NCBI RefSeq assembly: GCF_024623725.1
Contig: NZ_JANKHG010000026.1
Coordinates: 62,001 to 126,000 of the forward strand
Reading direction: 5' to 3'
From: Limnobacter parvus
GTDB taxonomy: Bacteria > Pseudomonadota > Gammaproteobacteria > Burkholderiales > Burkholderiaceae_B
DNA: 64,000 nt
A program made the translations under genes and the position numbers. The notes beneath the pieces were generated by a model. The model made no database searches, was not told where the DNA came from, and saw only the letters and a list, made by a program, of their open reading frames with translations. Below, one piece after another: positions 9,201-18,023 of the stretch (its first letter is position 1; each line of letters starts with the position of its first letter).

Positions 9201-9758
9201 AAACAGATCGATAATACCGCCGCGAATGCAGTATTCGCCGGGGGTCATCACCTGCGAAACATGGCTGTAACCGGCAATGGTTAATTGCTCGCGCAGCTTT
9301 TTCTCATTCAGCTTGTCGCCGGTTTTGAAGAAAAAGGTGCTGCCCGCCAAAAACGAGGGCGGTGCCAGTTTTTGAATCGCGGTGCTGGCAGCTGTAATTA
9401 ACACGTCGAGGTCGCCTTGCTGGGTTTGGTACAGCGTGGCCAAGCGTTCAGACACCAAATCCTGGTGGGCCGACAAACTGTCGTAAGGCAGTGTTTCCCA
9501 GTCGGGTAGGTAGTGCACTTTCAGGGTGGGTGCAAACAAAGCAATTTCTTCTTGCAAACGGGTGGCGTCGTGCGGGTTGGCGCAGGTAATCAGGCACAGG
9601 CGGTCCTGTTGCTGGGCCTGGGAACACAGCTGGGCCAGTAAAAAGGCATCGGCGCTGCCGGGCGGGTGCGCCAAGCTGAGCCTGTGGCCACCGGTTAACT
9701 GAAAAGAAGAAGTAAAATATGACAGCATAAAGTTTGCCCGCTTGGATACTGCAACCAT
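6264..9758 (-). CDS. mfd: Transcription-repair coupling factor Mfd
   Basis: Mfd is a DNA translocase that removes RNA polymerase stalled at lesions and recruits UvrA. The 1164 aa match the family length. The N-terminal UvrB-like domains include DWETLPYDSLSAHQDLVSERL. The RNA-polymerase-interacting CarD-like domain follows (KIGDPVVHQQHGIGRYKGL, about residues 500-560). The helicase core has Walker A GDVGFGKTE, the DEEH box, TATPIPRTLAM, and motif VI HQLRGRVGR. A C-terminal TRCF domain ends it. The 9758 start gives MVAVSKRANFMLSYF; an alternative ATG at 9728 (MLSYFTSS) would remove ten residues, and neither has a strong ribosome site. It is divergent from ispD with about 95 bp between. Confidence 0.96.
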   Translation of the reverse strand: MVAVSKRANFMLSYFTSSFQLTGGHRLSLAHPPGSADAFLLAQLCSQAQQQDRLCLITCANPHDATRLQEEIALFAPTLKVHYLPDWETLPYDSLSAHQDLVSERLATLYQTQQGDLDVLITAASTAIQKLAPPSFLAGSTFFFKTGDKLNEKKLREQLTIAGYSHVSQVMTPGEYCIRGGIIDLFATGTTLPFRIDLFDNEIESIKTFDVDTQRSLYPVREMRLLPGREYPMDEQSRAQFRSKWRERFEGDPSKVSIYRDMGTGVASAGIEYYLPLFFENTASLVDYLPNKDMVFIQHGDVDQALQTFAADTQSRFDFLSKDIQRPILRPSEIYLNATEFFSSFENAARVSLSASKNALVPEYSGALLPDLAADRKADDPIFKFRNLVERSGAGSYKQVIMVAPSDGRRETLNQYFLEHKLKPHQTETLQGALESGERFVLCTAILDQGFGVHRGLEAQVAFVTEAELFSLSPRRRGARRQQERQSNVESMIRDLSELKIGDPVVHQQHGIGRYKGLISMDLGEGASEFLHLEYANGSNLFVPVAQLHVIARYSGSDPESAPVHALGSGQWEKAKKKAAKMVRDTAAELLNLYARRALRKGHEFKLSIGDYEAFVEKFGFEETADQAAAIRAVIADMTSPRPMDRLVCGDVGFGKTEVALRAAFVSVMDGKQVVLLAPTTLLAEQHFQTFSDRFSDWPVKVVELSRFKSPKEIRDAVELINTGRADIIIGTHKVLSSDVEFSRLGLVIIDEEHRFGVRQKEALKNLRAEVDVLTLTATPIPRTLAMSMEGIRDFSVIATAPQRRLSIKTFVRRETDSVIREAVLRELKRGGQVYYLHNEVDTIQNRREALEKILPEARIGIAHGQMNERDLERVMRDFYQQRFNVLLCTTIIETGIDVPTANTIVIHRADKFGLAQLHQLRGRVGRSHHQAYAYMMVNNEDGLSKNAERRLEAITMMEDLGSGFYLAMHDLEIRGAGEVLGANQSGNVHEVGFQMYTDMLNHAVRSLRAGKEPDLTAPLNATVEINLHTPALLPEDYCPDVHERLTLYKRLASTEEMDFISEVQEELIDRFGKLPEAATALLETHRLRILAKPLGIAKIDSSTDATVVQFDAQPNVDAGKIILMIQKEKDMKLAGAERLRITRSFPKVSDRVQFLKGLIKQLA

Positions 9759-9853
9759 GCTGGTTTTCCAGTGGGCGTCAAGTTCGGGTTGTGGGTCGGT
9801 GAATCAAGGCCCGTATTATACGGCGGCAAGTGCCCGCATAGGAACAGGCTTTC

Positions 9854-10585
9854 ATGGCAAGAACTGCCAAGTATTTTGGATTGGTGCCCGCTGGCGGTGC
9901 CGGGCGTCGTTTTGGGGGCAAAACTCCGAAGCAGTACGCCATATTGGGTGCGCACACTGTGCTTGAGCACAGTGTGCAGGCTTTGCTGGCTGATCCACGT
10001 GTGGAGAAAGTGTTTGTTGTGGTGGCCCAAGGCGATTCAACCGCTGAAAGTCTGTTTGAAGGCAACTTGCAAGTGAAATGTTTGCCTGTGGCTGGCGCTG
10101 AGCGAGCCAACACTGTGCTGAATGCCTTGAACCACCTGCTTCAAAATTTTATGGTAAATGAAACCGATTGGATTTTGGTGCACGATGCGGCACGCCCCGG
10201 TTTAAGCCCCATTGCACTTAAAACCTTGATGGACCAAGCCAGTGAACATGTGGTGGGTGGCTTGTTGGCTGTGCCGGTTGCAGACACTTTGAAGAGAGTA
10301 GTTGTGGCGGAAGAAGGTGAAGTGATCGCCCAGCACACGGTGCCACGAGACCAACTTTGGGCAGCACAAACGCCGCAAATGTTTCGGGCACAGGCCTTGA
10401 ACATGGCAATTTCTGAATGCCTGTACAAAGGATTGGCACTGACTGACGATGCCAGTGCCATTGAGACCATGGGAATTGGCCCCTTGATTGTGCCGGGGCA
10501 TGTCGAGAATATGAAGATTACACAGGCCGATGATTTGCGGATTGTTGCCAAATTGTTGGGGTTGAATCAGGAGAATCCACAATGA
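9854..10585 (+). CDS. ispD: 2-C-methyl-D-erythritol 4-phosphate cytidylyltransferase
   Basis: IspD transfers CMP from CTP to methylerythritol phosphate in the non-mevalonate isoprenoid pathway. The 243-aa protein shows the nucleotidyltransferase loop [19 protein letters not shown] near the N-terminus, [10 protein letters not shown] in the middle, and TPQMFR and TDDASAIE in the second half. It is the first gene of a five-gene operon in which every junction overlaps. It overlaps ispF by 4 bp (ATGA). Confidence 0.96.
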   Translation: MARTAKYFGLVPAGGAGRRFGGKTPKQYAILGAHTVLEHSVQALLADPRVEKVFVVVAQGDSTAESLFEGNLQVKCLPVAGAERANTVLNALNHLLQNFMVNETDWILVHDAARPGLSPIALKTLMDQASEHVVGGLLAVPVADTLKRVVVAEEGEVIAQHTVPRDQLWAAQTPQMFRAQALNMAISECLYKGLALTDDASAIETMGIGPLIVPGHVENMKITQADDLRIVAKLLGLNQENPQ

Positions 10586-11079
10586 CCGACAATATGACGC
10601 GCTTGCGCGTGGGGCAGGGCTACGATGTGCACCGCCTGGTTGAAGGCCGCAAGCTGATTTTGGGTGGGGTACACATTCCCTCTGAACTGGGCTTGTTGGG
10701 CCATTCGGATGCAGACGCCCTGTTGCATGCGGTTACCGATGCTGTATTGGGTGCTTGCGCCATGGGCGACATTGGCACTCATTTTTCCGACACCGACCCG
10801 CAGTTCGAAGGGGCGGATAGTGGCTTATTGCTGAAGAATGTAATCGAAAAAGCGCGTGTCAAAGGATTCAAGCTTCTGAATGTGGATTCAACCCTGATTT
10901 GCCAAAGCCCAAAGCTTGCACCGCACATGGCGGCCATGCATCAAAGCTTGAGTACTTTGTGTGGCTTGCCGCTGGATGCCGTCAACATCAAAGCCAAAAC
11001 CAATGAGAAGTTAGGATACCTGGGTCGCAAAGAAGCGATCGAAGCGCAGGCTGTGGTGTTGATGGTGAAGGGCGCTTGA
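10582..11079 (+). CDS. ispF: 2-C-methyl-D-erythritol 2,4-cyclodiphosphate synthase
   Basis: IspF cyclises CDP-methylerythritol 2-phosphate with release of CMP, two steps after IspD. The 165-aa protein has the zinc-binding GYDVHRL motif, [17 protein letters not shown], the conserved [11 protein letters not shown] loop, and [15 protein letters not shown] near the C-terminus. A second ATG three codons downstream of the first in-frame Met could also start translation. It is coupled to ispD upstream and to tsaB downstream. Confidence 0.96.
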   Translation: MTDNMTRLRVGQGYDVHRLVEGRKLILGGVHIPSELGLLGHSDADALLHAVTDAVLGACAMGDIGTHFSDTDPQFEGADSGLLLKNVIEKARVKGFKLLNVDSTLICQSPKLAPHMAAMHQSLSTLCGLPLDAVNIKAKTNEKLGYLGRKEAIEAQAVVLMVKGA

Positions 11080-11762
11080 TGACAGCACGTTTTATTTTGG
11101 CAATCAGCACCAGTTCAGGCGTTGCCAAAGTGGCTGCCGTATCTCAAGAGGGCGCTGAGCTGTTCAGCTTCGACATTGTGGATTACAAAAGCCAGTCGGC
11201 GCAGTTGTTGCCGCTGATTCAGCAGCACATGCAAAAAGCGAATGTCGACCCAAGCCTATGCGCCGCAATTGCAGTCGACATTGGCCCGGGCGGATTCACC
11301 AGTTTGCGCACGGCCTGCGGCATTGCGCAAGGCTTGGCGGTAGGCTGGAGTGTTCCTACAGTGCCCCTGACCAGTTTTGAGTGCATGCTGCCCGCGCTGA
11401 TGCAGGCCGAGCCAATTACGGTGTTGATGGACGCACGCTTGAATGAGATTTATGCCGCAAAAGTTCACCGCACTGGTCAGGGCACACAGTGGGACTTACC
11501 GCCTTATTTGTTGCCAATCACCGAATTGCAAAACGTGAGTGGTCTGGCAGTGTGCGATGCGCATTTGCACCCGCAGTTTCCTGTGCCACGGGCAGGCGTT
11601 TTTTTGGGGGCAGTGTCTGCAGTCCGCTTGGCGCAATTGGCGTGGCAAGAATTTGAAGCGGGGCGTGTATCTGCGCCATTTGATTGCCAACCCCTTTATG
11701 TACGCGACAAAGTTGCACAAACCACTTCTGAACGGCAGGCGTTGAAACATGGCGCTTTTTAG
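11079..11762 (+). CDS. tsaB: tRNA threonylcarbamoyladenosine biosynthesis protein TsaB
   Basis: TsaB is the inactive Kae1/TsaD paralogue that scaffolds TsaD and TsaE in making t6A at position 37 of ANN-decoding tRNAs. The ASKHA fold is seen in ILAISTSSGVAKVAAV, and the conserved VDIGPGGFTSLRTACGIAQG lies near residues 64-84. The ATG at 11079 shares its A with the ispF stop (TGATG), the usual coupled junction; an in-frame TTG just before it is less likely. 227 aa. Its 3' end overlaps rimI by 14 bp. Confidence 0.92.
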   Translation: MTARFILAISTSSGVAKVAAVSQEGAELFSFDIVDYKSQSAQLLPLIQQHMQKANVDPSLCAAIAVDIGPGGFTSLRTACGIAQGLAVGWSVPTVPLTSFECMLPALMQAEPITVLMDARLNEIYAAKVHRTGQGTQWDLPPYLLPITELQNVSGLAVCDAHLHPQFPVPRAGVFLGAVSAVRLAQLAWQEFEAGRVSAPFDCQPLYVRDKVAQTTSERQALKHGAF

Positions 11763-12210
11763 TATTCGACCCATGACCGAGGCCGATGTGCCCGCTGTTA
11801 TTCTGGTCGAGAACCAGATCTATGAATTCCCCTGGACCGATCGAAATTTTTTGGACTCCCTGCGCGCCGGGTACCACATGCATTGCATGTGGCTGGATGA
11901 ACAACTTGCCGGTTACATTGTGATGATGCATGTGGTGGACGAGTTTCACCTGTTGAACATTTCAATACGAACAGACCTTCAAGGTTATGGACACGGAAAG
12001 CACTTGCTGGAATGGGGAATTGGGCAGGCAAAAATGGCCAATGCCACGGGCATGTTGCTGGAGGTTCGGCCCAGCAACACCTCGGCAAAAGCCCTGTATG
12101 AGAAAGAGGGGTTCAAGTTGATTGGCGCGCGCAAGAATTATTACCCCTCGCACATGGGTCGAGAAGATGCGTTGGTGATGTTAAAAAAATTTACAGGCAG
12201 TTTGGAATGA
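11749..12210 (+). CDS. rimI: Ribosomal protein S18-alanine N-acetyltransferase RimI
   Basis: RimI acetylates the N-terminal alanine of ribosomal protein S18; it is a GNAT enzyme. The 153-aa protein contains the acetyl-CoA pyrophosphate loop (DLQGYGHGKHLLEW, a Q/R-x-x-G-x-G/A-type motif), EVRPSNTSAKALYEKEGFK and the downstream Tyr-rich segment RKNYYPSH. tsaB and rimI are adjacent in many proteobacteria. The 14-bp overlap with tsaB and the 4-bp ATGA overlap with the next gene support one operon. Confidence 0.92.
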   Translation: MALFSIRPMTEADVPAVILVENQIYEFPWTDRNFLDSLRAGYHMHCMWLDEQLAGYIVMMHVVDEFHLLNISIRTDLQGYGHGKHLLEWGIGQAKMANATGMLLEVRPSNTSAKALYEKEGFKLIGARKNYYPSHMGREDALVMLKKFTGSLE

Positions 12211-12899
12211 CACAATCAAAAAGCAAGGCTGAACTGTTCACTGCCATGGGCATTGGGCCTGTGTGGGAATTGAAAAATTCGCCCCTGGCGCAGGCCGATT
12301 CTCATTCTGATTCACATATCAAGCCAACCAGCGCGCAGCCTTCGCTTGAAAGTTTGCGCAGCACTGTGGCCAGCTGCCGAGCTTGCGACCTTTGCGAAAC
12401 AAGAAAGCAAACTGTGTTTTCGGATGGTGTGGCGCAGTCGCATTTGATGATTGTGGGTGAAGCGCCGGGCGCAGAAGAAGATGAAACCGGCATGCCTTTT
12501 GTGGGCCGAGCCGGGCAGTTGCTGGATCGCATGCTGAATGCAGTGGACCGCAGTCGAAAAAGCAATGTGTACATTGCCAACGTGTTGAAATGCCGCCCGC
12601 CGGGTAATCGGGATCCACATGTGGGCGAAATCGAAAAGTGTTCTGACCATCTGTTTCAACAGATTGCACTGAATAATCCGAAGGTACTCTTGTTGGTGGG
12701 CCGATTCTCAATTCAAACCCTGTTGAATACCAAGAAATCCGTGGGCGAACTGCGCGGGAAGGTACACCACGTTACTTTGAATGGGCTGAACATTCCTGCA
12801 ATTGTGACTTACCACCCTGCATATTTGCTGCGGCGACCGGAAGAAAAATCAAAGGCCTGGGACGATCTATTGTTGCTAAAAAAACTGGGTATTCAATGA
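12207..12899 (+). CDS. Uracil-DNA glycosylase, family 4 (iron-sulfur)
   Basis: A 230-aa member of the uracil-DNA glycosylase superfamily, family 4, which excises uracil from DNA and carries a 4Fe-4S cluster. Cluster cysteines are seen in SCRACDLCETRK (about residues 56-62). Active-site motif 1 is GEAPGAEEDETGMPFVGRAG. KCRPPGNRDP follows, with a further cluster Cys upstream of it and another in EIEKCSDH. Motif 2 is the HPAYLLR segment near the C-terminus. A 45-residue N-terminal extension of unknown role precedes the domain. It is the last gene of the ispD operon and convergent with lplT. Confidence 0.88.
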   Translation: MTQSKSKAELFTAMGIGPVWELKNSPLAQADSHSDSHIKPTSAQPSLESLRSTVASCRACDLCETRKQTVFSDGVAQSHLMIVGEAPGAEEDETGMPFVGRAGQLLDRMLNAVDRSRKSNVYIANVLKCRPPGNRDPHVGEIEKCSDHLFQQIALNNPKVLLLVGRFSIQTLLNTKKSVGELRGKVHHVTLNGLNIPAIVTYHPAYLLRRPEEKSKAWDDLLLLKKLGIQ

Positions 12900-12916
12900 A
12901 ACAAACTGGGACGTGC

Positions 12917-14194
12917 TTACTGAGGCATTCCCACTGGGCGGTCCTCACCAATGCGGGCTTCAACGTTGTACAGGCGCTGATTGCGACGGTGCCACACAAT
13001 CACCAGGAACATGGTGGCCATCACAAATCCGCCAAACATCAAGATCACATTGTTCACATGCACGTCAAAGCTGATCAGCACAGCGTAAACCGTCAACATG
13101 GTAAGCACTGATATATTTTCATTGAAGTTTTGAATGGCAATTGAACGCCCGGCGCTCATCAGCACGTGGCCCCGGTGTTGAAGCAATGCATTCATGGGTA
13201 CCACGAAAAATCCGCTGAGTGCGCCAATCACAGTAATCAGCACATAGGCCATGCCCTGGTTGTTTACCAGCACCATCGCCATGCACACCAAGCCCATCAT
13301 GATGCCCATGGGCAATACCAACATTGATTTTTTAAGGGGAATCATCTTTGCTGCCGCCACGGCACCCGCTGCCACACCAAAGGCGCATACACCTTGCAAA
13401 ATTGCACCTTTGTCCAAAGGTAAGCCCAAAGCACTTTCAGCCCATTTCAGGACAATGAATTGCAGCGTAGCGCCAGCACCCCAGAACAGGGTGGTCACAG
13501 CCAACGAAATTTGGCCTAACTTGTCGCTCCACAGTTGCTTCACACACCCGTAGAACTTGCGGGTCATAACAATCGGGTGGTTTAATTGGGGTTCATAGCG
13601 TGCGCCAGTATCGGGAATCTTGAAGTTGAAAATGGCCGCTATCAAGTAGCCGAAGGTAATCACGAAAATTGCAGCCTCGGCAGCGGTACTGTTTTCATCA
13701 AGCACCCCGGGGACCCGCATTTGCATCAGGTATTCGCTGGTGCCAGGCGCTATCAAGACACCACCTAACACTGTTCCCAGAATAATTGACAACACAGTCA
13801 GGCCTTCAATCCAACCGTTGGCTTCAACCAGACGATCATGCGGAAGAAGCTCAGTCAGTATTCCGTATTTGGCTGGTGAGTATGCCGCCGCGCCCAAGCC
13901 CACCACTGCGTAAGATAGCAGCGGGTGAATGCCCGCGAACATCATTAGGCAACCGACCACCTTGATGGAGTTGGTGATCAGCATCACTCTACCCTTGGGC
14001 AAAGTATCGGCAAATCCGCCCACAAAAGGGGCCAGCACCACATACGACACCACAAAAAATAGTTTGAGCAGGGGCGTCATCCAGTCGGGCGACTGAATTT
14101 GAAATAGCAATGCGATTGCCGCAATCAATAGTGCGTTGTCTGCGAGCGACGAGAAAAACTGCGCCGCCATGATGGTGTAAAAGCCGGGTTTCAT
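12917..14194 (-). CDS. lplT: Lysophospholipid transporter LplT
   Basis: A 425-aa major-facilitator protein of the LplT type, which flips lysophospholipids across the inner membrane for re-acylation. About 12 hydrophobic segments are visible. The N-terminus MKPGFYTIMAAQFFSSLADN and the loop GAAAYSPAKYGILTELLPHD are characteristic of LplT. In enterobacteria lplT sits beside aas, the acyltransferase; here no acyltransferase is adjacent (the neighbours are a DNA glycosylase and alr), so its partner must be elsewhere. It is convergent with the upstream operon, with 17 bp between stops. Confidence 0.88.
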   Translation of the reverse strand: MKPGFYTIMAAQFFSSLADNALLIAAIALLFQIQSPDWMTPLLKLFFVVSYVVLAPFVGGFADTLPKGRVMLITNSIKVVGCLMMFAGIHPLLSYAVVGLGAAAYSPAKYGILTELLPHDRLVEANGWIEGLTVLSIILGTVLGGVLIAPGTSEYLMQMRVPGVLDENSTAAEAAIFVITFGYLIAAIFNFKIPDTGARYEPQLNHPIVMTRKFYGCVKQLWSDKLGQISLAVTTLFWGAGATLQFIVLKWAESALGLPLDKGAILQGVCAFGVAAGAVAAAKMIPLKKSMLVLPMGIMMGLVCMAMVLVNNQGMAYVLITVIGALSGFFVVPMNALLQHRGHVLMSAGRSIAIQNFNENISVLTMLTVYAVLISFDVHVNNVILMFGGFVMATMFLVIVWHRRNQRLYNVEARIGEDRPVGMPQ

Positions 14195-14353
14195 TCAACT
14201 GTGAATTGAGCGAAATCCATTTTCTGCGATTTCGCCGTTTCGCTGCTCGTTCAACGGTGTTGTGGCGTTATATCATATCCAGGCGCTTGGCGTATAAAGC
14301 AATGTCCTTTTTACGACCTTCAAGCCAACCCTTCAACCACCATTCTTAAGCCC

Positions 14354-15460
14354 ATGCCACGACCCATACGTGCAGTGGTTAATCCCACCGCAATTTTAGG
14401 CAATGTTAACAAAATCAAGCAGTTACTGGGTGCAGGTCAAGTTATGCCCGTGGTGAAAGCCAATGCCTACGGGCATGGTCTGGAGCGTGTTCTGGAAGGT
14501 TTGAAGAATTCAGATGCATTGGCCATTCTTGAAATCGATGGAGCAGCGCGTTTACGGCAACTGGGCTGGACCAAGCCAATCGTCTTGCTGGAAGGCTGTT
14601 TTGACGAAGCCGATTTACACAAAGCCACTGAACTGCATTGCGACTGGGTGGTACACAACCAGGCTCAGCTTGAAGATCTTGAAAAGTTGGCGGCGCTCAA
14701 TAATTCTTTCAAACCCAGAATTTTTTTGAAAATGAACACTGGCATGAATCGATTGGGTCTTCAAGCGCCTGAAATGCCTGCTGCGATCACTTGGCTTGAT
14801 GAGTTCACAAGCCGGCTTGGCTGGCCCACCCCAGTGTTGATGACCCACTTTGCCAATGCTGATGAAGCCGAGCCGCGTACGCGCCAGCCAATGGCCCAGG
14901 CTCAATTCAATAACTTGATGCGCTTTAAACCTGCCCACTGGCAAAGCAGCTTGGGTAATTCTGCGGGCAGCCTGAATTTTCCTGAACTGGCTGGCGACAT
15001 TGCGCGCCCCGGTATTGCGGTTTACGGCGCTACACCCGGTCCCCATGCGGCAGCCAATTATGGTTTGAAACCAGCCATGACCTTTATCAGCCAGATTATC
15101 GCCATTCAACACATCGAGGCTGGTGATCGGGTTGGTTATGGTTCTCGCTGGCAGGCCGATCGTGCGGGTCGAATCGCAGTGGTGGCCTGTGGCTATGCCG
15201 ATGGTTACCCACGCCATGCCCCCGACGGCACCCCAACGTTTGTCGAAGGGCATGTCGCCCCCGTCGTAGGCCGGGTGTCCATGGACATGATGACCATCGA
15301 CATTACCAGTATCCCCGATGCGCGCGTGGGTAGCGCCGTTGAATTGTGGGGCGAACACATTCCAGTGGATGTCGTGGCCGACCGCTGCGGCACGATAGGC
15401 TACGAGTTGTTGTGTGCCATTGCGCCCCGCGTGCCTTTTCAAGTTGTTTCAAAGGACTAG
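14354..15460 (+). CDS. alr: Alanine racemase
   Basis: A PLP-dependent racemase giving D-alanine for peptidoglycan. At 368 aa it has the usual length. The PLP lysine is in MPVVKANAYGHGL (about residue 36), the catalytic Tyr/Arg region is in GDRVGYGSRW, and the domain-closing VGRVSMDMMTIDI and GYELLCAIAPRVP motifs are present. The radA gene follows after 5 bp, so the two are probably co-transcribed. The region upstream (14195-14353) is shared with divergent lplT and holds the promoters. Confidence 0.95.
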   Translation: MPRPIRAVVNPTAILGNVNKIKQLLGAGQVMPVVKANAYGHGLERVLEGLKNSDALAILEIDGAARLRQLGWTKPIVLLEGCFDEADLHKATELHCDWVVHNQAQLEDLEKLAALNNSFKPRIFLKMNTGMNRLGLQAPEMPAAITWLDEFTSRLGWPTPVLMTHFANADEAEPRTRQPMAQAQFNNLMRFKPAHWQSSLGNSAGSLNFPELAGDIARPGIAVYGATPGPHAAANYGLKPAMTFISQIIAIQHIEAGDRVGYGSRWQADRAGRIAVVACGYADGYPRHAPDGTPTFVEGHVAPVVGRVSMDMMTIDITSIPDARVGSAVELWGEHIPVDVVADRCGTIGYELLCAIAPRVPFQVVSKD

Positions 15461-15465
15461 CCGTT

Positions 15466-16848
15466 TTGGCCAAAAGTAAAAGTCAGTATCAATGCACCGA
15501 ATGCGGTTCTGTATTCCCCAAGTGGCAGGGGCAGTGCACCGATTGCAACAACTGGAACACACTGGTTGAATCTGCTGTTTCCACCACCGCACCGCCCAAG
15601 CACAGCCGCTTTGCTGCACTTGCTGCGCAAAGCAGCAGCGTGATCAAGCTTGCCGACATTCAGGCGCAAGACCACCCGCGTTTTAGCAGTGGCGTGCCTG
15701 AATTCGACCGCGTGCTGGGCGGTGGCATGGTGCCCGGCATGGTGGTGCTGTTGGGTGGCGACCCCGGTATTGGAAAATCCACTTTGTTATTGCAGTCCAT
15801 GGTCACTTTGGCCAAAACCACTTCAGCCTTGTATGTCAGTGGTGAAGAATCTGCCGGGCAAATTGCACTGCGCGCTCAGCGCATGGGGCTGGAGCACACC
15901 AATTTAAATGTACTCACTGAAATTCAGCTTGAGCAAATCGTCGCCCAGCTGGAAATACTCAAGCCCGAAGTGCTGGTCATCGATTCCATTCAAACCCTCT
16001 ACACCAGTGAATTGAGTGCGGCACCAGGCTCGGTTAGCCAGGTGCGTGAATGTGCAAGCCAACTGACCCGGCTTGCCAAAGCCTTGGGCATCACCACGAT
16101 TCTGGTAGGCCATGTCACCAAAGAAGGTACCCTGGCAGGCCCGCGCGTGCTTGAACATATTGTGGACACCGTGCTGTACTTTGAAGGCGATTCGCAATCG
16201 TCGTTTCGCTTGGTTCGCGCATTCAAAAACCGTTTTGGCGCGGTGAATGAATTGGGCGTGTTCGCCATGACCGATCGCGGATTAAAAGGAGTGAACAATC
16301 CCTCGGCCCTCTTTTTGTCGCAAACTGCTGAATGGGTGGCGGGGTCTTGTGTCATGTGTACTCAGGAAGGTGCCCGGCCTTTGCTGGTTGAAATTCAGGC
16401 CTTGGTTGATGCCTCACATTCGCCAGCACCCCGCCGCTTGTCAGTGGGTCTGGAACAAAACCGCCTGGCCATGTTGCTGGCCGTGATGCATCGCCATGCA
16501 GGTTTGCAGTTTTTTGATCAAGATATTTTCATCAACGCAGTGGGTGGTGTTCGAATTTCCGAGCCAGCCGCCGACTTGGCGATTGTATTGGCCATGGTGT
16601 CTTCCTTGCGAAACAAACGCCTGCCCAAAGAACTGGTGGTGTTTGGTGAAATTGGTTTGTCTGGTGAACTACGACCAGCACCCCGAGGGCAGGAAAGGCT
16701 GCGAGAAGCTGCCAAGCTGGGGTTCACGCACGCCATAGTTCCTGCCAGCAATGCGCCCAAACAGCCAATCGAAGGCATCGAAGTGATTGGCGTGGATCGA
16801 GTCGAGAAGGCTTTGGCTGCGCTGCGCGACAAGCTGGATTGTTTTTGA
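15466..16848 (+). CDS. radA: DNA repair protein RadA, TTG start
   Basis: RadA (Sms) is a RecA-like, DnaB-type hexameric ATPase that promotes branch migration in recombination. It has an N-terminal zinc finger (CTECGSVFPKWQGQCTDC), Walker A GGDPGIGKSTLLLQ, the RadA-specific FKNRFGAVNELGVF motif, and a C-terminal Lon-protease-like domain (SVGLEQNRLAMLLAV onward). The open frame extends into alr, but the family N-terminus (AKSKSQYQCTECG) begins at a TTG at 15466 preceded by AAAGGA with a 9-nt gap, so I take TTG as the start (460 aa). Confidence 0.93.
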   Translation: MAKSKSQYQCTECGSVFPKWQGQCTDCNNWNTLVESAVSTTAPPKHSRFAALAAQSSSVIKLADIQAQDHPRFSSGVPEFDRVLGGGMVPGMVVLLGGDPGIGKSTLLLQSMVTLAKTTSALYVSGEESAGQIALRAQRMGLEHTNLNVLTEIQLEQIVAQLEILKPEVLVIDSIQTLYTSELSAAPGSVSQVRECASQLTRLAKALGITTILVGHVTKEGTLAGPRVLEHIVDTVLYFEGDSQSSFRLVRAFKNRFGAVNELGVFAMTDRGLKGVNNPSALFLSQTAEWVAGSCVMCTQEGARPLLVEIQALVDASHSPAPRRLSVGLEQNRLAMLLAVMHRHAGLQFFDQDIFINAVGGVRISEPAADLAIVLAMVSSLRNKRLPKELVVFGEIGLSGELRPAPRGQERLREAAKLGFTHAIVPASNAPKQPIEGIEVIGVDRVEKALAALRDKLDCF

Positions 16849-16922
16849 CTGATTTTTGACTTCCCGTTTGTTTGCACCGACAATTGCGCTGATAACAAAA
16901 AACTCACTCCTTCGAGCGATCC

Positions 16923-18023
16923 ATGTCCAAAAGCCGTTTGTTAATGCCTGTTGTTTGGGCTGCCCTAGGGTCGCTCTTGCTCGCGTCGTGTTCCCGCCCC
17001 GAAATTGACACTTCAGAAATTATTCGCCCGGTTCGAGTTATTGAACTTCAATCCAGCAACAGTACTTTCGAGGAAAGTTTTCCGGGCCAAATTGAACCTC
17101 GCTTTCAGGCCAACTTGAGTTTTCAGGTGGGAGGCAAGCTGGTTAATCGTTTGGTCGATGTGGGTGATCGGGTGCAAAAAGGGCAGGTGCTCGCCAAGCT
17201 CGATCCTCAAGATCTAAGTTTGGCTCTTCAAGCCGCGCAGGCCCAGTTCAATGCAGCCAGCACTGAACAGGCCCAGTTGAAAACTGACCTGGAGCGTGCA
17301 AAAACCCTTAAGCAGCAAAATTTTATCAGCCAGGCGGAACTCGATCGCCGCCAGCTCGCCATGGACGCGGCAACAAGCCGGCTTTCACAAGCCCGTTCCC
17401 AACTCAATACACAATCAAACCAGCGTCAGTATGGCGATTTGCGCGCACCCGACAATGGTGTTGTGTCCATGGTGTATGCCCAGGCGGGGCAGGTACTTTC
17501 CGCTGGGCAACCCGTTGTGCAATGGGCCAACGAGAATGAGGTCCAGGTTCGAATGGCGGTGCCGGAAAGCCGGGTGTCCGACATCAACGTGGGGCAGCCT
17601 GCTTCGGTGTTGTTGTGGTCGGGCAAAGAAAGCTTGAAGGCTGAAGTGCGTGAAGTATCGCCTGTGGCCGACCCCGTTACGCGAACATTCGATGTGCTGC
17701 TGGATGTTAGCGACAACAACAAACTGTCACGCTTTGGCATGAGCGCCACCGTCCAATTCAGCAAGGCAGCGCAAACCGATGTATTCAAACTGCCTATTCA
17801 AGCTTTGGTGGCCGAGCAAATAGGCGCATTTGTTTGGGTGTTCGACGAAACCAAAGGTGTTGTCACCAAGCGCATGGTGCAACCTTACGAGGTATCAGAA
17901 AGCAATTTTCTGGTGAAAGAAGGTCTAAACAACGGCGAGTTGATCGTAACTGCTGGCACCCATGTGCTGAACGACGGGCAAAAAGTGCGCCGCTTCATTG
18001 AAACAAGCGACTTGGCTCAATGA
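16923..18023 (+). CDS. RND efflux periplasmic adaptor lipoprotein
   Basis: A 366-aa membrane-fusion protein linking an inner-membrane RND pump to an outer-membrane channel. It begins with a lipoprotein signal (LLLASC, Cys about 24). Next are the biotinyl-lipoyl half-motifs (FQVGGKLVNRLVDVGDRVQKG and later GVVSMVYAQAGQVLSAGQ), a coiled-coil hairpin (about residues 100-160, rich in Gln, Ala and Leu), and beta-barrel and membrane-proximal domains. It overlaps the pump gene by 4 bp. No outer-membrane factor or regulator gene is adjacent, so a TolC-type partner from elsewhere is implied. The substrate is unknown. Confidence 0.9.
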   Translation: MSKSRLLMPVVWAALGSLLLASCSRPEIDTSEIIRPVRVIELQSSNSTFEESFPGQIEPRFQANLSFQVGGKLVNRLVDVGDRVQKGQVLAKLDPQDLSLALQAAQAQFNAASTEQAQLKTDLERAKTLKQQNFISQAELDRRQLAMDAATSRLSQARSQLNTQSNQRQYGDLRAPDNGVVSMVYAQAGQVLSAGQPVVQWANENEVQVRMAVPESRVSDINVGQPASVLLWSGKESLKAEVREVSPVADPVTRTFDVLLDVSDNNKLSRFGMSATVQFSKAAQTDVFKLPIQALVAEQIGAFVWVFDETKGVVTKRMVQPYEVSESNFLVKEGLNNGELIVTAGTHVLNDGQKVRRFIETSDLAQ